NCBI GenBank assembly: GCA_035534455.1 | Contig: DATLRV010000007.1 | Location: 110,589-174,588, forward strand | Direction: 5' to 3' | DNA length: 64,000 nucleotides | Source: JAJYVT01 sp035534455 | GTDB lineage: Bacteria; Actinomycetota; Acidimicrobiia; Acidimicrobiales; RAAP-2 | In this document: positions 16,480 through 24,462 of the stretch, in pieces | Position numbering within the stretch: the stretch's first letter is position 1 | Layout of the letters: every line of letters starts with the position of its first letter | Notes under the pieces: generated by a model | The model's database searches: none | Seen by the model: only the letters and a program-made list of their open reading frames with translations | What the model was told of the DNA's origin: nothing | Program-made: the position numbers and the translations under genes

Positions 16480-17266
16480 GCTGGGCGGCGGCTCGGCGCT
16501 CGCCCCGGCGGGCGGGCGGGCGTTGCTGGCGTTCCGCGAGGTGTGCGCCGGCTATGGCGGCGCGGACATCTTGCACGAGGTGTCCTTCGACGTCCCCGAG
16601 GGCGGGCTCACGTGCGTGGTCGGCCCCAACGGCGCCGGGAAGTCCACGCTCCTCGGCACGGTGAGCGGGATCGTCCGGACCCGCCTCGGGGAGCTCCACT
16701 TCCGCGGGAAGCCCCTCCGGAAGGCGTCGCCGAGAGAGCGGCTGGAGCGGGGGATCGTCCAGGTGCCGCAGAACCACAGCCTCTTCCGTGAGATGACGGT
16801 CCGCGAGAACGTCGAGCTCGGCGGGTTCATCCTCCGGGACCGGGCGCTCGTGCGGCAGCGCTACGAGCAGATCGCCGAGACCATCCCCGTGGTGGCGCAG
16901 CGCGCGAAGGACAAGGCAGGCAGCCTGTCGGGTGGGCAGCAGCGCCTCGTGGAGTTCGCCCGCTGCCTCATGCTCGACCCGGACTTGGTCGTCCTCGACG
17001 AGCCGTCGATGGGCCTCGACCCTCGGACCCGGAAGACCGTGTTCGACACCATCCGGACGCTGCACCGCGGCGGCCGGACCATCCTCCTCGTCGAACAGAA
17101 CGCCCGCGCCGGGCTCCGTCTTGCCACCCACGGCGTCGTGCTGGAGAACGGCCGGGTGCGCCTCGAGGGCTCCGGCCGCGAGGTGCTCGAGCATCCCGAG
17201 ATCGGCGCGCTCTTCCTCGGTGGCTCTCCGCCACCCGACCTCGGCGTGGACGGCGCCCCACAGTGA
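16460..17266 (+). CDS. livF: Branched-chain amino acid ABC transporter ATP-binding protein LivF
   Basis: Second ATPase of the importer, 268 residues. Walker A is GPNGAGKSTLLG, the family loop is GIVQVPQNHSLFREMTVREN, the signature is LSGGQQRLVEFARCL and Walker B is LVVLDEPSMGLDP. ATG 16460 is chosen because GGAGGCGGGG lies directly upstream inside the livG 3' end; upstream in-frame codons add a non-homologous extension. It is the last gene of the importer operon. A GC-rich tandem repeat follows before the convergent hydrolase. Confidence 0.93.
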   Translation: MASRASELGGGSALAPAGGRALLAFREVCAGYGGADILHEVSFDVPEGGLTCVVGPNGAGKSTLLGTVSGIVRTRLGELHFRGKPLRKASPRERLERGIVQVPQNHSLFREMTVRENVELGGFILRDRALVRQRYEQIAETIPVVAQRAKDKAGSLSGGQQRLVEFARCLMLDPDLVVLDEPSMGLDPRTRKTVFDTIRTLHRGGRTILLVEQNARAGLRLATHGVVLENGRVRLEGSGREVLEHPEIGALFLGGSPPPDLGVDGAPQ

Positions 17267-17324
17267 GCGCGACCAGCGGCCACGTCCCCGCGTCGGCATA
17301 GGCGCCGAGAGCACCCGGAAGGCC

Positions 17325-17400
17325 GGAAGCCGGCACCGGAAGCCGGCACCGGAAGCCGGCACCGGACGGCGGCACGGGAAGCCGGCACCGGACGGCGGCG
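17325..17400. repeat. GC-rich tandem repeat (13-bp unit GGAAGCCGGCACC)
   Basis: Three perfect copies at 17325-17337, 17338-17350 and 17351-17363 are followed by degenerate copies up to about 17400. Each unit holds the palindrome GCCGGC. It lies between the convergent ends of livF and the hydrolase, where it could act as a bidirectional structured 3' end, although no T-tract is present. Confidence 0.7.
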
Positions 17401-17409
17401 CGGCGCGGC

Positions 17410-18495
17410 TCAACCGGCGGGCGGCGTCGCCGTGAGGCGATCGGCCATCCAGTCCGCGAAGTGCGAGCGTGAGGCGAACGCGTGATTGGTCACGCCGTGG
17501 TTCCCGTCGGCGACCATGACGAGCTCGGCGCCCGGTGCCTCCGCAGCCAGCCGCTCGGCGTGCGCCGGACCGACGATTCGGTCCTGGCCACCGTGCACGA
17601 CGAGCAGCGGCTTCGTGATGCGGGCGGCGGCGTCCTCGAGGCTGAGGCGCGCGGCGAAGGCGCGCGCGGCGTGGTCGTCTACCGAACGGGACCGGTGCCG
17701 GAGCGTGTCGCGGGTCATCGGCGGGAGCTCGTCCCAGCCGAGGTCGAACCGGTAGGGGCCGGCGAGGTCCACCCCGGCGCTGAAGCGGTCCTCGAACGCC
17801 ATCGCACGTGCGGCGTAGTAACCGCCGAGGCTGACCCCGAACATCCCCGCCCGCGAGGCGTCGACCTCGCGGAGCCCGGCGCAGAAGTCGAGCGCGGCGC
17901 TCGCCACGTGCTCGTAGGCGGGCTCGATCGCGAGCTCGTACTCGCTCTCACCCTGGCCCGGGCCGTCGAGCGCCAGCGTGGCCATCCCCCGATCGCAGAA
18001 GTACTCGGCCGTCGCCTGCAGCTCCTCTTTCACCGAGTCGAGGCCCGGCGCCATCACGACCACCGGCGGAGGCAGCTCGGTGCGCGGCACGCGAAGGTAC
18101 GCGGGCAGCTCGGCGCCGCCGTAGGGGACCAGCACCCGGGTGCCCGGCGGGTCGAGTCCGTCGGCACCCTTCGCGTACGCCGCCACGGCTCGGTCGTGCG
18201 CGTCCCGCTGCTGGACCGGGTCGACGACGAAGACGAACTTCGCCCAGTGCCACGCGAGCCCCGCCTGCCGCCAGGCGGCCCTCGCCGTCACGAGGTGACC
18301 GGACTCTTCGGCGGTCGTCGCGAGCTCCTCGTACTCCTCTGCGGTCCGCCCCCATTCGCGGCACCAGTCGTCCCAGCGGGAGATCCTCGACAGCGTGCGC
18401 GCGAAGTCGACGTGGTCCGTGCCGTTGTGCACGAAGCGTGGCCCCCAGTGCGCCGCTGCCGCCGCAACGCGCGGGTCGGCGGCGTGGTCGTCCAT
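17410..18495 (-). CDS. Alpha/beta hydrolase, 2,6-dihydropseudooxynicotine-hydrolase-like
   Basis: Cytoplasmic serine hydrolase of 361 residues. ATG 18495 has AAGGAGG upstream. A helical N-terminal cap (WDDWCREWGRTAEEYEELA, then ARAAWRQAGLAWHWAKFVF) precedes the catalytic domain, which shows MAPGLDSVKEE, the nucleophile elbow GVSLGG with S222, the acid in HGGQDRIVGP and the histidine in GNHGVTNH. This layout matches the subfamily of C-C bond hydrolases that includes dihydropseudooxynicotine hydrolase; FrsA/esterase-like activity is the alternative. It is divergent from the amidohydrolase, with about 95 bp between starts, so the two probably act on one aromatic or acyl-ring intermediate. Confidence 0.8.
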   Translation of the reverse strand: MDDHAADPRVAAAAAHWGPRFVHNGTDHVDFARTLSRISRWDDWCREWGRTAEEYEELATTAEESGHLVTARAAWRQAGLAWHWAKFVFVVDPVQQRDAHDRAVAAYAKGADGLDPPGTRVLVPYGGAELPAYLRVPRTELPPPVVVMAPGLDSVKEELQATAEYFCDRGMATLALDGPGQGESEYELAIEPAYEHVASAALDFCAGLREVDASRAGMFGVSLGGYYAARAMAFEDRFSAGVDLAGPYRFDLGWDELPPMTRDTLRHRSRSVDDHAARAFAARLSLEDAAARITKPLLVVHGGQDRIVGPAHAERLAAEAPGAELVMVADGNHGVTNHAFASRSHFADWMADRLTATPPAG

Positions 18496-18590
18496 GCCGT
18501 CCTCCTTCGGGGTCGTCTCTCGGCCGACGTGGGTTCCGTAGCATGAGGCCCGACCGGGTGTCAACAAACCAAGGAGTGCGCGGAGACGAG

Positions 18591-19664
18591 ATGCCGGTGC
18601 GGTCGCGTGGCGACGCGTCGGTGCGGTCGCGTGGCGACGCGTCGGTCCAGGGGTGCGCCGTCGTGGACGTCCACTCGCACATCGTCGTCGACGCGCTGCT
18701 CGAGGGTCCCGACGCCGTGGATCCCGGATTCGCGTCCTCCCGCATCGTCGACGGACGGCGGCGCCTCATCGTGCGGGGGAAGGAGCTCACGTCGGCCGTC
18801 GGCGAGTTCTTCGATCCGGTCGCCATGGTCGCGGACGCCGCGTCGGCGGGCGTCGACCACCTCGTGTTGTCGCCGTGGGTCCAGTTGCTCCCCGAAGGCT
18901 TGGCGGCCGGCGCGGCGCGCCGCCGGTGCGAGGCGCAAAACGCCGCTCTCGCCGCGTTGGTCGCGTCCGACCCCGTGCACCTGAGCGCGCTGGGCGCCGT
19001 ACCGACCGAGCATCCCGGCGAGGCCGCACGCACCCTCGACGAGGCCATCGACGCAGGCCTCTGCGGCGTCGAGCTGTCGGCGAGCTCCGCCGGGTACCTC
19101 GGCGACGAGGGGCTCGAACCGCTCTGGGCGCGTGCCGAGGCGCGCGGGGCGCTCGTGCTCGTCCACCCGTCCACGCGGGGGATCCCTCTGCCGGCCCTCG
19201 ACCGTCACTACCTGTGGAACACGGTCGGCAATCCGGTCGAGACGGCCGTCGCCGCCGCGAACCTCGCGCTCGGAGGTGTGCTCGAGCGCCACCGGGGACT
19301 CGTGGTCGTCCTGGCGCACGGCGGCGGCGCCCTGCCTGCCCTGACCGGCCGTCTGGGCCACGGCCAGCGCACCGTGGCGGCAGCACGGGGCACCCTGTCG
19401 TCACCGCTGGGCGAGTCGCTCGCGCGCTTCCACGTGGACTCCATCACCCACGACCCGCGGCTCGTCCGGCGCCTCGTCGACGACCTCGGAGCGGAGCGGG
19501 TGCTGCTCGGCTCCGACCGCCCCTTCGACATGGGCGACCCGGACCCCGTCTCGACCGTCCGGGCCGCGGGGCTCGACCCGGCGGCGGAGGCCGCGGTCCT
19601 CGGCGGCAACGCCCGACGGCTGATCGCCCGCGCGTCGGGACGTCCAGCCCCCGCAGGTCGCTGA
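18591..19664 (+). CDS. Amidohydrolase family 2 protein (ACMSD-like decarboxylase/hydrolase)
   Basis: Metal-dependent TIM-barrel enzyme of 357 residues. The metal-binding HxH motif is in VVDVHSH (H28, H30). Further ligands are likely in LVLVHPS, VVLAHGGG and the terminal aspartate in LLGSDRPFDMGD. The family includes aminocarboxymuconate-semialdehyde decarboxylase and gamma-resorcylate decarboxylase, which process ring-cleavage products. ATG 18591 follows CGGAGACGAG. The first 19 residues contain two exact copies of VRSRGDAS, from a 24-bp tandem duplication at 18597-18644, which are not part of the fold. It is divergent from the hydrolase. Confidence 0.85.
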   Translation: MPVRSRGDASVRSRGDASVQGCAVVDVHSHIVVDALLEGPDAVDPGFASSRIVDGRRRLIVRGKELTSAVGEFFDPVAMVADAASAGVDHLVLSPWVQLLPEGLAAGAARRRCEAQNAALAALVASDPVHLSALGAVPTEHPGEAARTLDEAIDAGLCGVELSASSAGYLGDEGLEPLWARAEARGALVLVHPSTRGIPLPALDRHYLWNTVGNPVETAVAAANLALGGVLERHRGLVVVLAHGGGALPALTGRLGHGQRTVAAARGTLSSPLGESLARFHVDSITHDPRLVRRLVDDLGAERVLLGSDRPFDMGDPDPVSTVRAAGLDPAAEAAVLGGNARRLIARASGRPAPAGR

Positions 19665-19691
19665 CGGGTCCCAGCGCGCAATCGTTTGTGG

Positions 19692-19705
19692 CTACAGTCC
19701 TGTAG
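19692..19705. promoter_or_regulatory. Perfect inverted repeat CTACAG-TC-CTGTAG upstream of the E1 genes
   Basis: A 6+2+6 palindrome about 40 bp upstream of the E1 alpha start and 27 bp after the amidohydrolase stop. Its position fits an operator, possibly for a GntR-type or LacI-type regulator. No matching site was seen elsewhere in the window. Confidence 0.45.
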
Positions 19706-19744
19706 GGATTGCCACCGTGAGCACTGCCGAGGGGTGACGTGCCG

Positions 19745-20773
19745 ATGACCGAGCTCGAGGACCGCCGGACCGGACGAGGAGCGCGCCTCGGGGCGGCGGA
19801 TCTCGGCGTGCGGACGGCGATCTACAAGATGATGGTCGAGATGCGCAACTTCGAGCAGCGTGCGTACGACCTCTTCTTGCAGGGGCTCGTCAAGGGGACG
19901 AGCCACCTCGGACTGGGACAAGAAGCGGTCGCGGCCGGGTTCGCCGCGGCGATGCAGCCGTCGGACTACACGTTCGCGACCTATCGCGGCCACAACCACA
20001 CGCTGGCGAGGGGCACGCCCATGGCGCCGGTGATGGCCGAGCTGATGGGCCGGCAGTCGGGGCTCATGGCCGGCAAGGGCGGCTCCATGCACCTGACGAG
20101 CGTGCAGCACCGCATGATGGGGTCCTACGCGATCGTCGGCGCGCACCTCACGATCGCCAACGGCGCCGCGTGGTCGTCGAAGGTGCGCGGGAGCGGGGAG
20201 GTCGCCGTCTGCTTCTTCGGGGACGGCACCACGAACATCGGCGCGTTCCACGAAGCCCTGAACCTCGCCTCGGTGTGGAAGCTGCCGGTCGTCTTCGTCT
20301 GCGAGAACAACCGCTGGATGGAGTACACGCCGATCGCTTCGGTGACGGCGGTCGCGCACCCCGCTGCCGACCGCGCGGCCGCCTACGGGCTCGAGCCGGT
20401 GCTCATCGACGGCAACGACGCCGACGCCACGTACGCGGCCGCCTGCAGCGCGATCGCGCGGGCGCGGGCGGGCGGGGGTCCGACGCTCGTCGAGGCCGAG
20501 ACCTACCGGCACGGCGGCCATTCGAGGGCCGACCCCGGCAGGTACCGCCCCGACGACGAGGTGGCGGCGTGGCTCGCACGTGATCCGATACCCCGCTACC
20601 GCGCACGGCTCCTCGACGCCGGCCAGGACGAGGCGGTCCTTGCCCGCATCGAAGAGGCCGCGCAGGCGGCCGTCGACGCCGCCGCGGCGGAGGCCGAGGC
20701 GAGCCCGCCACCCGACCTCTCCCTGGTCGAGTCCAACGTGTGGGCCGACGGAGGCTCGTCATGGCGGAGATGA
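19745..20773 (+). CDS. Thiamine-diphosphate-dependent dehydrogenase E1 component, alpha subunit
   Basis: Alpha subunit (342 residues) of a 2-oxoacid or acetoin dehydrogenase type E1, which decarboxylates or cleaves its substrate on thiamine diphosphate. The cofactor motif is FFGDGTTNIGAFHEALNLA ending near VFVCENN. Other landmarks are GKGGSMHLT and the phosphorylation-loop-like YRHGGHSRADP. ATG 19745 has GAGGGG 10 nt upstream; GTG 19739 is possible. It overlaps the beta subunit gene by 13 bp. No E2 or E3 gene is nearby, so the lipoyl partner must be elsewhere or the pair may be acetoin/TPP-specific. Confidence 0.9.
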   Translation: MTELEDRRTGRGARLGAADLGVRTAIYKMMVEMRNFEQRAYDLFLQGLVKGTSHLGLGQEAVAAGFAAAMQPSDYTFATYRGHNHTLARGTPMAPVMAELMGRQSGLMAGKGGSMHLTSVQHRMMGSYAIVGAHLTIANGAAWSSKVRGSGEVAVCFFGDGTTNIGAFHEALNLASVWKLPVVFVCENNRWMEYTPIASVTAVAHPAADRAAAYGLEPVLIDGNDADATYAAACSAIARARAGGGPTLVEAETYRHGGHSRADPGRYRPDDEVAAWLARDPIPRYRARLLDAGQDEAVLARIEEAAQAAVDAAAAEAEASPPPDLSLVESNVWADGGSSWRR

Positions 20774-21735
20774 CCTACCGCGACGCGGTCGCGCACGGCA
20801 TCGCCCAGGAGATGGACCGGGACCCGTCGGTCGTCTTCCTCGGTGAGGACGTCGGTGCCGCCGGCGGCGTGTTCAAGGCGACCGTGGGGCTGCTCGACCG
20901 CTTCGGGCCCGACCGGGTGGTGGACACGCCGATCTCGGAGCAGGCGATCCTGGGTGCGGCGATGGGCGCGGCGATGACCGGGTTGCGGCCTATCGCCGAG
21001 GTCATGTTCTCCGACTTCTTCGCCGTCTGCTGGGACCTCGTCGCGAACGAGATCGCGAAGACCCGGTACATGACGAACGGTCAGGTGTCGCTGCCGCTCG
21101 TCGTCCGTTCGGCGAACGGCGGGGGGGCGCGTTTCGGGGCGCAGCACTCCCAGAGCGTGGAGAACTGGGCCATGGCGGTCCCGGGCTTGAAGGTCGTCGC
21201 CCCGTCGACGCCGCGCGACGTCGTCGGCCTGCTGGCCGCCGCCGTCAGGGACCCCGATCCCGTCCTCTTCTTCGAGCAGAAGTCGCTCTACCCGGTGAAG
21301 GGCGACGTCCCCGACGGGGAGATCGTCGACACGCTCGGCACTGCCGCCGTGCGCCGGCACGGCAAGGACGCGACCGTCGTGGCGCTCGCGGCGATGGTGC
21401 CCCGGGCGCTCGCGGCGGCCGACGAGCTCGCGGCCGGCGGCGTGGAGGTGACGGTGATCGACCTCCGATCGCTCGTTCCCCTCGACGTGACGACGGTCGG
21501 GAAGTCAGTGGCCGAGACGGGGCACCTGGTCACCGTGGAGGAGAACCCGAGGCTCTGCGGCTGGGGGGCGGAGGTCGCCTCCATCGTCGCCGAGGAGCAC
21601 CTCTTCGACCTCGACGGGCCGATCGTGCGTGTGACGACCCCGCACGTTCCCCTCCCGGCAGCCGACGCGCTCGAGGACGCGGCGATGCCCACGGTGGCGC
21701 GCATCGTCGAGGGAGTCCGCCGCTCGCTCCATTGA
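20761..21735 (+). CDS. Thiamine-diphosphate-dependent dehydrogenase E1 component, beta subunit
   Basis: Beta subunit of 324 residues that completes the E1 heterotetramer. Motifs include VVFLGEDVGAAGGVFKAT, DTPISEQAILGAAMGAA, the LRPIAEVMFSDFF segment and the C-terminal transketolase domain (VEVTVIDLRSLVPLD; LVTVEENPRLCGWGAEVAS). ATG 20761 is inside the alpha gene end, giving translational coupling. Nothing of E2 or E3 type follows; the next gene is a convergent nitroreductase. It is the last gene of the island that begins with the LacI regulator. Confidence 0.92.
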   Translation: MAEMTYRDAVAHGIAQEMDRDPSVVFLGEDVGAAGGVFKATVGLLDRFGPDRVVDTPISEQAILGAAMGAAMTGLRPIAEVMFSDFFAVCWDLVANEIAKTRYMTNGQVSLPLVVRSANGGGARFGAQHSQSVENWAMAVPGLKVVAPSTPRDVVGLLAAAVRDPDPVLFFEQKSLYPVKGDVPDGEIVDTLGTAAVRRHGKDATVVALAAMVPRALAAADELAAGGVEVTVIDLRSLVPLDVTTVGKSVAETGHLVTVEENPRLCGWGAEVASIVAEEHLFDLDGPIVRVTTPHVPLPAADALEDAAMPTVARIVEGVRRSLH

Positions 21736-21780
21736 CGGCCGCCGGGCGCTGAATGCCCGCCGCGGCCGCGGCCGCCGCCC

Positions 21781-21804
21781 GGCGTGTCGGCGTGTCGGCG
21801 TGTC
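21781..21804. repeat. Three 8-bp tandem copies of GGCGTGTC
   Basis: Perfect copies at 21781, 21789 and 21797. The last one contains part of the nitroreductase stop codon. It is one of several short tandem repeats at gene ends in this window. Confidence 0.7.
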
Positions 21805-22441
21805 AGCGCGACGGGCCCGGCTCTGGCCATTCGCCGTAGTGGAGCCGGTCGGCGACGCCGGGCCGCGGGCGGTCGAGCGACGCCGACCGGGGATCGTCGC
21901 CCGCGGGGAAGCCGAGGGCGACCGCGCCGAACAGACGCCACCCGGCGGGGACGCCCAGTGCCGTGAGCACCGCGCCTTCGGACCGGAAGTTGCCGAGGAA
22001 GCTGGCGCCGAGGCCCACTTCGGTGGCGCGGAGCAAGAGCGTCATCACGCTGAAGGCCGCGTCGCCGAACCAGTAGGGCACGGGCCAGTGCGCGTCCGAG
22101 ATGCCGAGCCCGATGTCGGACGAGCCCCCCGCCTTGTCCGGTTCCCGGTAGCGGGCGACGTAGGCCTCGGGGGAGGCCAGCGCGACCGCCACCACCGGCG
22201 CGCGAGAGAGACCTTCGAAGCGTCGCGCGCCGGCGCGCCATGCGGCGGTCGTCGCCGCCTCCCAGTAGCGAGCGGTCTGCGCCTGCCCGACGAGCACGAC
22301 CAAGGCCGTCCCCCCGGTGTTGCCCGCGGTGGGCGCGCGCAGGGCGTCGCGGAGCACGTGGTCGAGGAGATCTGACGGTACCGCCTGCTCGGAGAAGCTG
22401 CGCACCATGCGCCGCGCCCGAACGGCGTCGCCCACGTCCAT
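21803..22441 (-). CDS. Nitroreductase family protein
   Basis: FMN-dependent oxidoreductase of 212 residues. The N-terminal motif RARRMVRSFSEQAVP matches the family pattern RRSVR.F, and APTAGNTGGTALVVLVG supplies the FMN phosphate contacts. The central FGDAAFSVMTLLLRATEVGLGASFLGNF is the dimer/FMN helix. ATG 22441 is chosen because upstream in-frame residues (MHAPPARQTVR) are not homologous and overlap the promoter region of the divergent gene. It is convergent with the E1 operon. The substrate may be a nitroaromatic, quinone or F420-like cofactor; not resolvable here. Confidence 0.85.
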   Translation of the reverse strand: MDVGDAVRARRMVRSFSEQAVPSDLLDHVLRDALRAPTAGNTGGTALVVLVGQAQTARYWEAATTAAWRAGARRFEGLSRAPVVAVALASPEAYVARYREPDKAGGSSDIGLGISDAHWPVPYWFGDAAFSVMTLLLRATEVGLGASFLGNFRSEGAVLTALGVPAGWRLFGAVALGFPAGDDPRSASLDRPRPGVADRLHYGEWPEPGPSR

Positions 22442-22490
22442 GCGCACAGTCTGCCGGGCCGGCGGCGCGTGCAATTGTTGACCTCACTGG

Positions 22491-22496
22491 TAGGGT
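22491..22496 (+). promoter_or_regulatory. Putative -10 element of the rhodanese-ThiF gene
   Basis: TAGGGT ends 8 nt before ATG 22505, which implies a leaderless or near-leaderless mRNA. No Shine-Dalgarno sequence is visible. Confidence 0.45.
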
Positions 22497-22504
22497 ATTG
22501 GACC

Positions 22505-23662
22505 ATGACGACGCCTCGCGAGCTTCTGGCAAAGGCAAAGGCCGCCATCACCGAGGTCGAGCCCGCCGGGGCCCAGACGCGTCTCGGTGCGGCCACCTTT
22601 CTCGACGTGCGGGAGCCCGACGAGTACGAGCAGGGGTCGATCCCCGGTGCTCTGCATCTTCCCCGTGGCAACCTCGAGTTCGGGGTGGAAGGGCGGGTCC
22701 CGGACAAGGATCGACCGCTCGTCGTGTACTGCGCCGGCGGCACGAGGTCGGCGTTCGCGGCGAAGACGCTCGTCGACCTCGGCTACAAGGATGTGGTCTC
22801 GATGACCGGCGGCTTCAACCGGTGGAAGGACGAAGGGCGCGACTGGATCGTGCCGCGCACGCTCACGAGCGACCAGCGGAACCGCTACCACCGCCACCTC
22901 CTCCTTCCCGAGGTGGGGGAGAACGGGCAGCAGCGGCTCCTCGACTCCAAGGTCCTGCTCCTCGGTGCCGGCGGGCTCGGCTCCCCGGCCGCCCTGTACC
23001 TCGCAGCGGCGGGCGTCGGGACGATCGGCATCATCGACATGGACGTGGTGGACGCGTCCAACCTCCAGCGTCAGATCCTGCACAACATGGACCGCATCGG
23101 GGAGCGAAAGGTCGACTCGGCCAAGAAGACCCTGACGGCGCTCAATCCCGATGTCGCGGTCGAGACCTTCGACGTCAGGCTCGGTGCCGACAACGTGCTC
23201 GACGTCTTCGACGGCTACGACCTGATCGTCGACGGAACCGACAACTTCCCGACCCGGTACCTCGTCAACGACGCCTCCTTGGTGAAGCGGATCCCGGTGG
23301 TCCACGGGTCGATCTTCCGATTCGAGGGCCAGGTCACGGTCTTCGATCCCTACAACGGTCCGTGCTACCGCTGCCTCATCCCCGAGCCGCCTCCCGCGGA
23401 GCTCGCACCGTCGTGCGCCGAGGCCGGCGTGCTGGGCGTGCTCCCCGGGATCGTCGGGTCCATCCAGGCCATCGAGGCCATCAAGATGCTGCTGACCCTC
23501 GGCGACCCGCTCGTCGGTCGCCTGCTCGCCTACGACGCCCTCGAAGAGACGTTCCGGACGTTCAACGTGCGCCGCGACCCGAGGTGCCCCGCGTGCGGCC
23601 CGGACGCCGGGGAGATCGTCATCGCCGAGTACGACGAACTCTGCATGCCCCACCCCCGCTGA
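22505..23662 (+). CDS. Rhodanese-ThiF/MoeB adenylyltransferase fusion (MoeZ-like, inverted domain order)
   Basis: Activates the C-terminus of ubiquitin-like sulfur carriers (MoaD, ThiS or CysO) by adenylation and probably supplies sulfur. The rhodanese domain is first (about 25-115; active C76 in VVYCAGGTRS), followed by the E1-like ThiF domain (about 120-385; GAGGLGSPAA at 154-163, the DMDVVDASNLQRQ loop, two zinc CxxC pairs CYRC and CPAC). In the well-known MoeZ/MoeBR proteins the rhodanese is C-terminal. The ORF is intact at 385 residues. It stands alone, with no sulfur-carrier gene nearby. The start is ATG 22505, with TAGGGT 8 nt upstream. Confidence 0.88.
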   Translation: MTTPRELLAKAKAAITEVEPAGAQTRLGAATFLDVREPDEYEQGSIPGALHLPRGNLEFGVEGRVPDKDRPLVVYCAGGTRSAFAAKTLVDLGYKDVVSMTGGFNRWKDEGRDWIVPRTLTSDQRNRYHRHLLLPEVGENGQQRLLDSKVLLLGAGGLGSPAALYLAAAGVGTIGIIDMDVVDASNLQRQILHNMDRIGERKVDSAKKTLTALNPDVAVETFDVRLGADNVLDVFDGYDLIVDGTDNFPTRYLVNDASLVKRIPVVHGSIFRFEGQVTVFDPYNGPCYRCLIPEPPPAELAPSCAEAGVLGVLPGIVGSIQAIEAIKMLLTLGDPLVGRLLAYDALEETFRTFNVRRDPRCPACGPDAGEIVIAEYDELCMPHPR

Positions 23663-23827
23663 GGCGGCCGGGAACCCCCGGAACGGGACCCTCGAGCGCC
23701 GGGAAGCTGGCCCGTGTGGCACCATGATGAGGCGCCTCACGCCATCTTCGGCCCTTGTTCAGGCGCGTTCAGGTTGCACACACCAAATCTCCAGATGGCC
23801 CCCAGGTTGCGCTGTGACGATGACGAC

Positions 23828-24448
23828 GTGAATCGTTGGTCCAGCGCGACCGCGTCGAGGGACGGGAACACCCCGACGCGCCGACTCTGGCTGATCCGGC
23901 ACGGCGAGAGCACGTGGAACGCGTCGGGCCTCGTCCAGGGACAGCTCGACCCCCCACTCAGCCGCTCCGGCAGGGAGCAGGCAGCCCGCTGCGCCCGCGC
24001 GCTCGCCGCCGGACCGGGGCCGGAGGCCCTCTACGCGAGCGACCTGCGGAGAGCGCTCGAGACGGCGGCACCGATCGCGGAAACGCTGGCGCTCCGAGTC
24101 CGCCGTGAGGCAGCCCTGCGGGAACGGGCGCTCGGCGATGCCGAAGGCAACCCGACCTCGGACCTCGGGCCACGGCGCTCGGGCATCGAGGCGGGACACG
24201 TCGTCGACGCCGACGTCGGCCCGGCCGGCGGAGAGTCGGTCCGACAGCTCTACGACCGGGCGGCCCGCTGCGTGGCGCGTATCCTGTCGGCGCACACCGG
24301 CGACGTCGTGGTGGTCTGTCACGGCGGCGTGGTGCGGGTACTGCTCGCTTGGTTGGACGGCGTCACGCCGGATGCGATGGCGTGGCCGGAGATCGACAAC
24401 GGCGTTCCGATCGTGCGGAGCCTTCCCTCTGCATTGATCTGCGCCTGA
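23828..24448 (+). CDS. Histidine phosphatase family protein (phosphoglycerate-mutase-like)
   Basis: Phosphatase of 206 residues with the catalytic RHG motif in LWLIRHGESTWN and the second histidine in VVVCHGGVVRVLLAW. The phospho-loop is short, typical of small-molecule phosphatases rather than mutases. It precedes the ComA gene by 14 bp and is probably the first gene of the phosphosulfolactate cassette. It could dephosphorylate phosphosulfolactate, the job of unrelated ComB in archaea; that role is inference. GTG 23828 gives the best start; an in-frame ATG at 23795 adds a non-homologous lead. Confidence 0.83.
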   Translation: MNRWSSATASRDGNTPTRRLWLIRHGESTWNASGLVQGQLDPPLSRSGREQAARCARALAAGPGPEALYASDLRRALETAAPIAETLALRVRREAALRERALGDAEGNPTSDLGPRRSGIEAGHVVDADVGPAGGESVRQLYDRAARCVARILSAHTGDVVVVCHGGVVRVLLAWLDGVTPDAMAWPEIDNGVPIVRSLPSALICA

Positions 24449-24462
24449 GTGGAGGAGGAGCC

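Noticed and set aside
17325..17400. Rho-independent terminator between livF and the hydrolase
   Set aside because: GCCGGC palindromes are present but no run of T residues; treated as a tandem repeat only.
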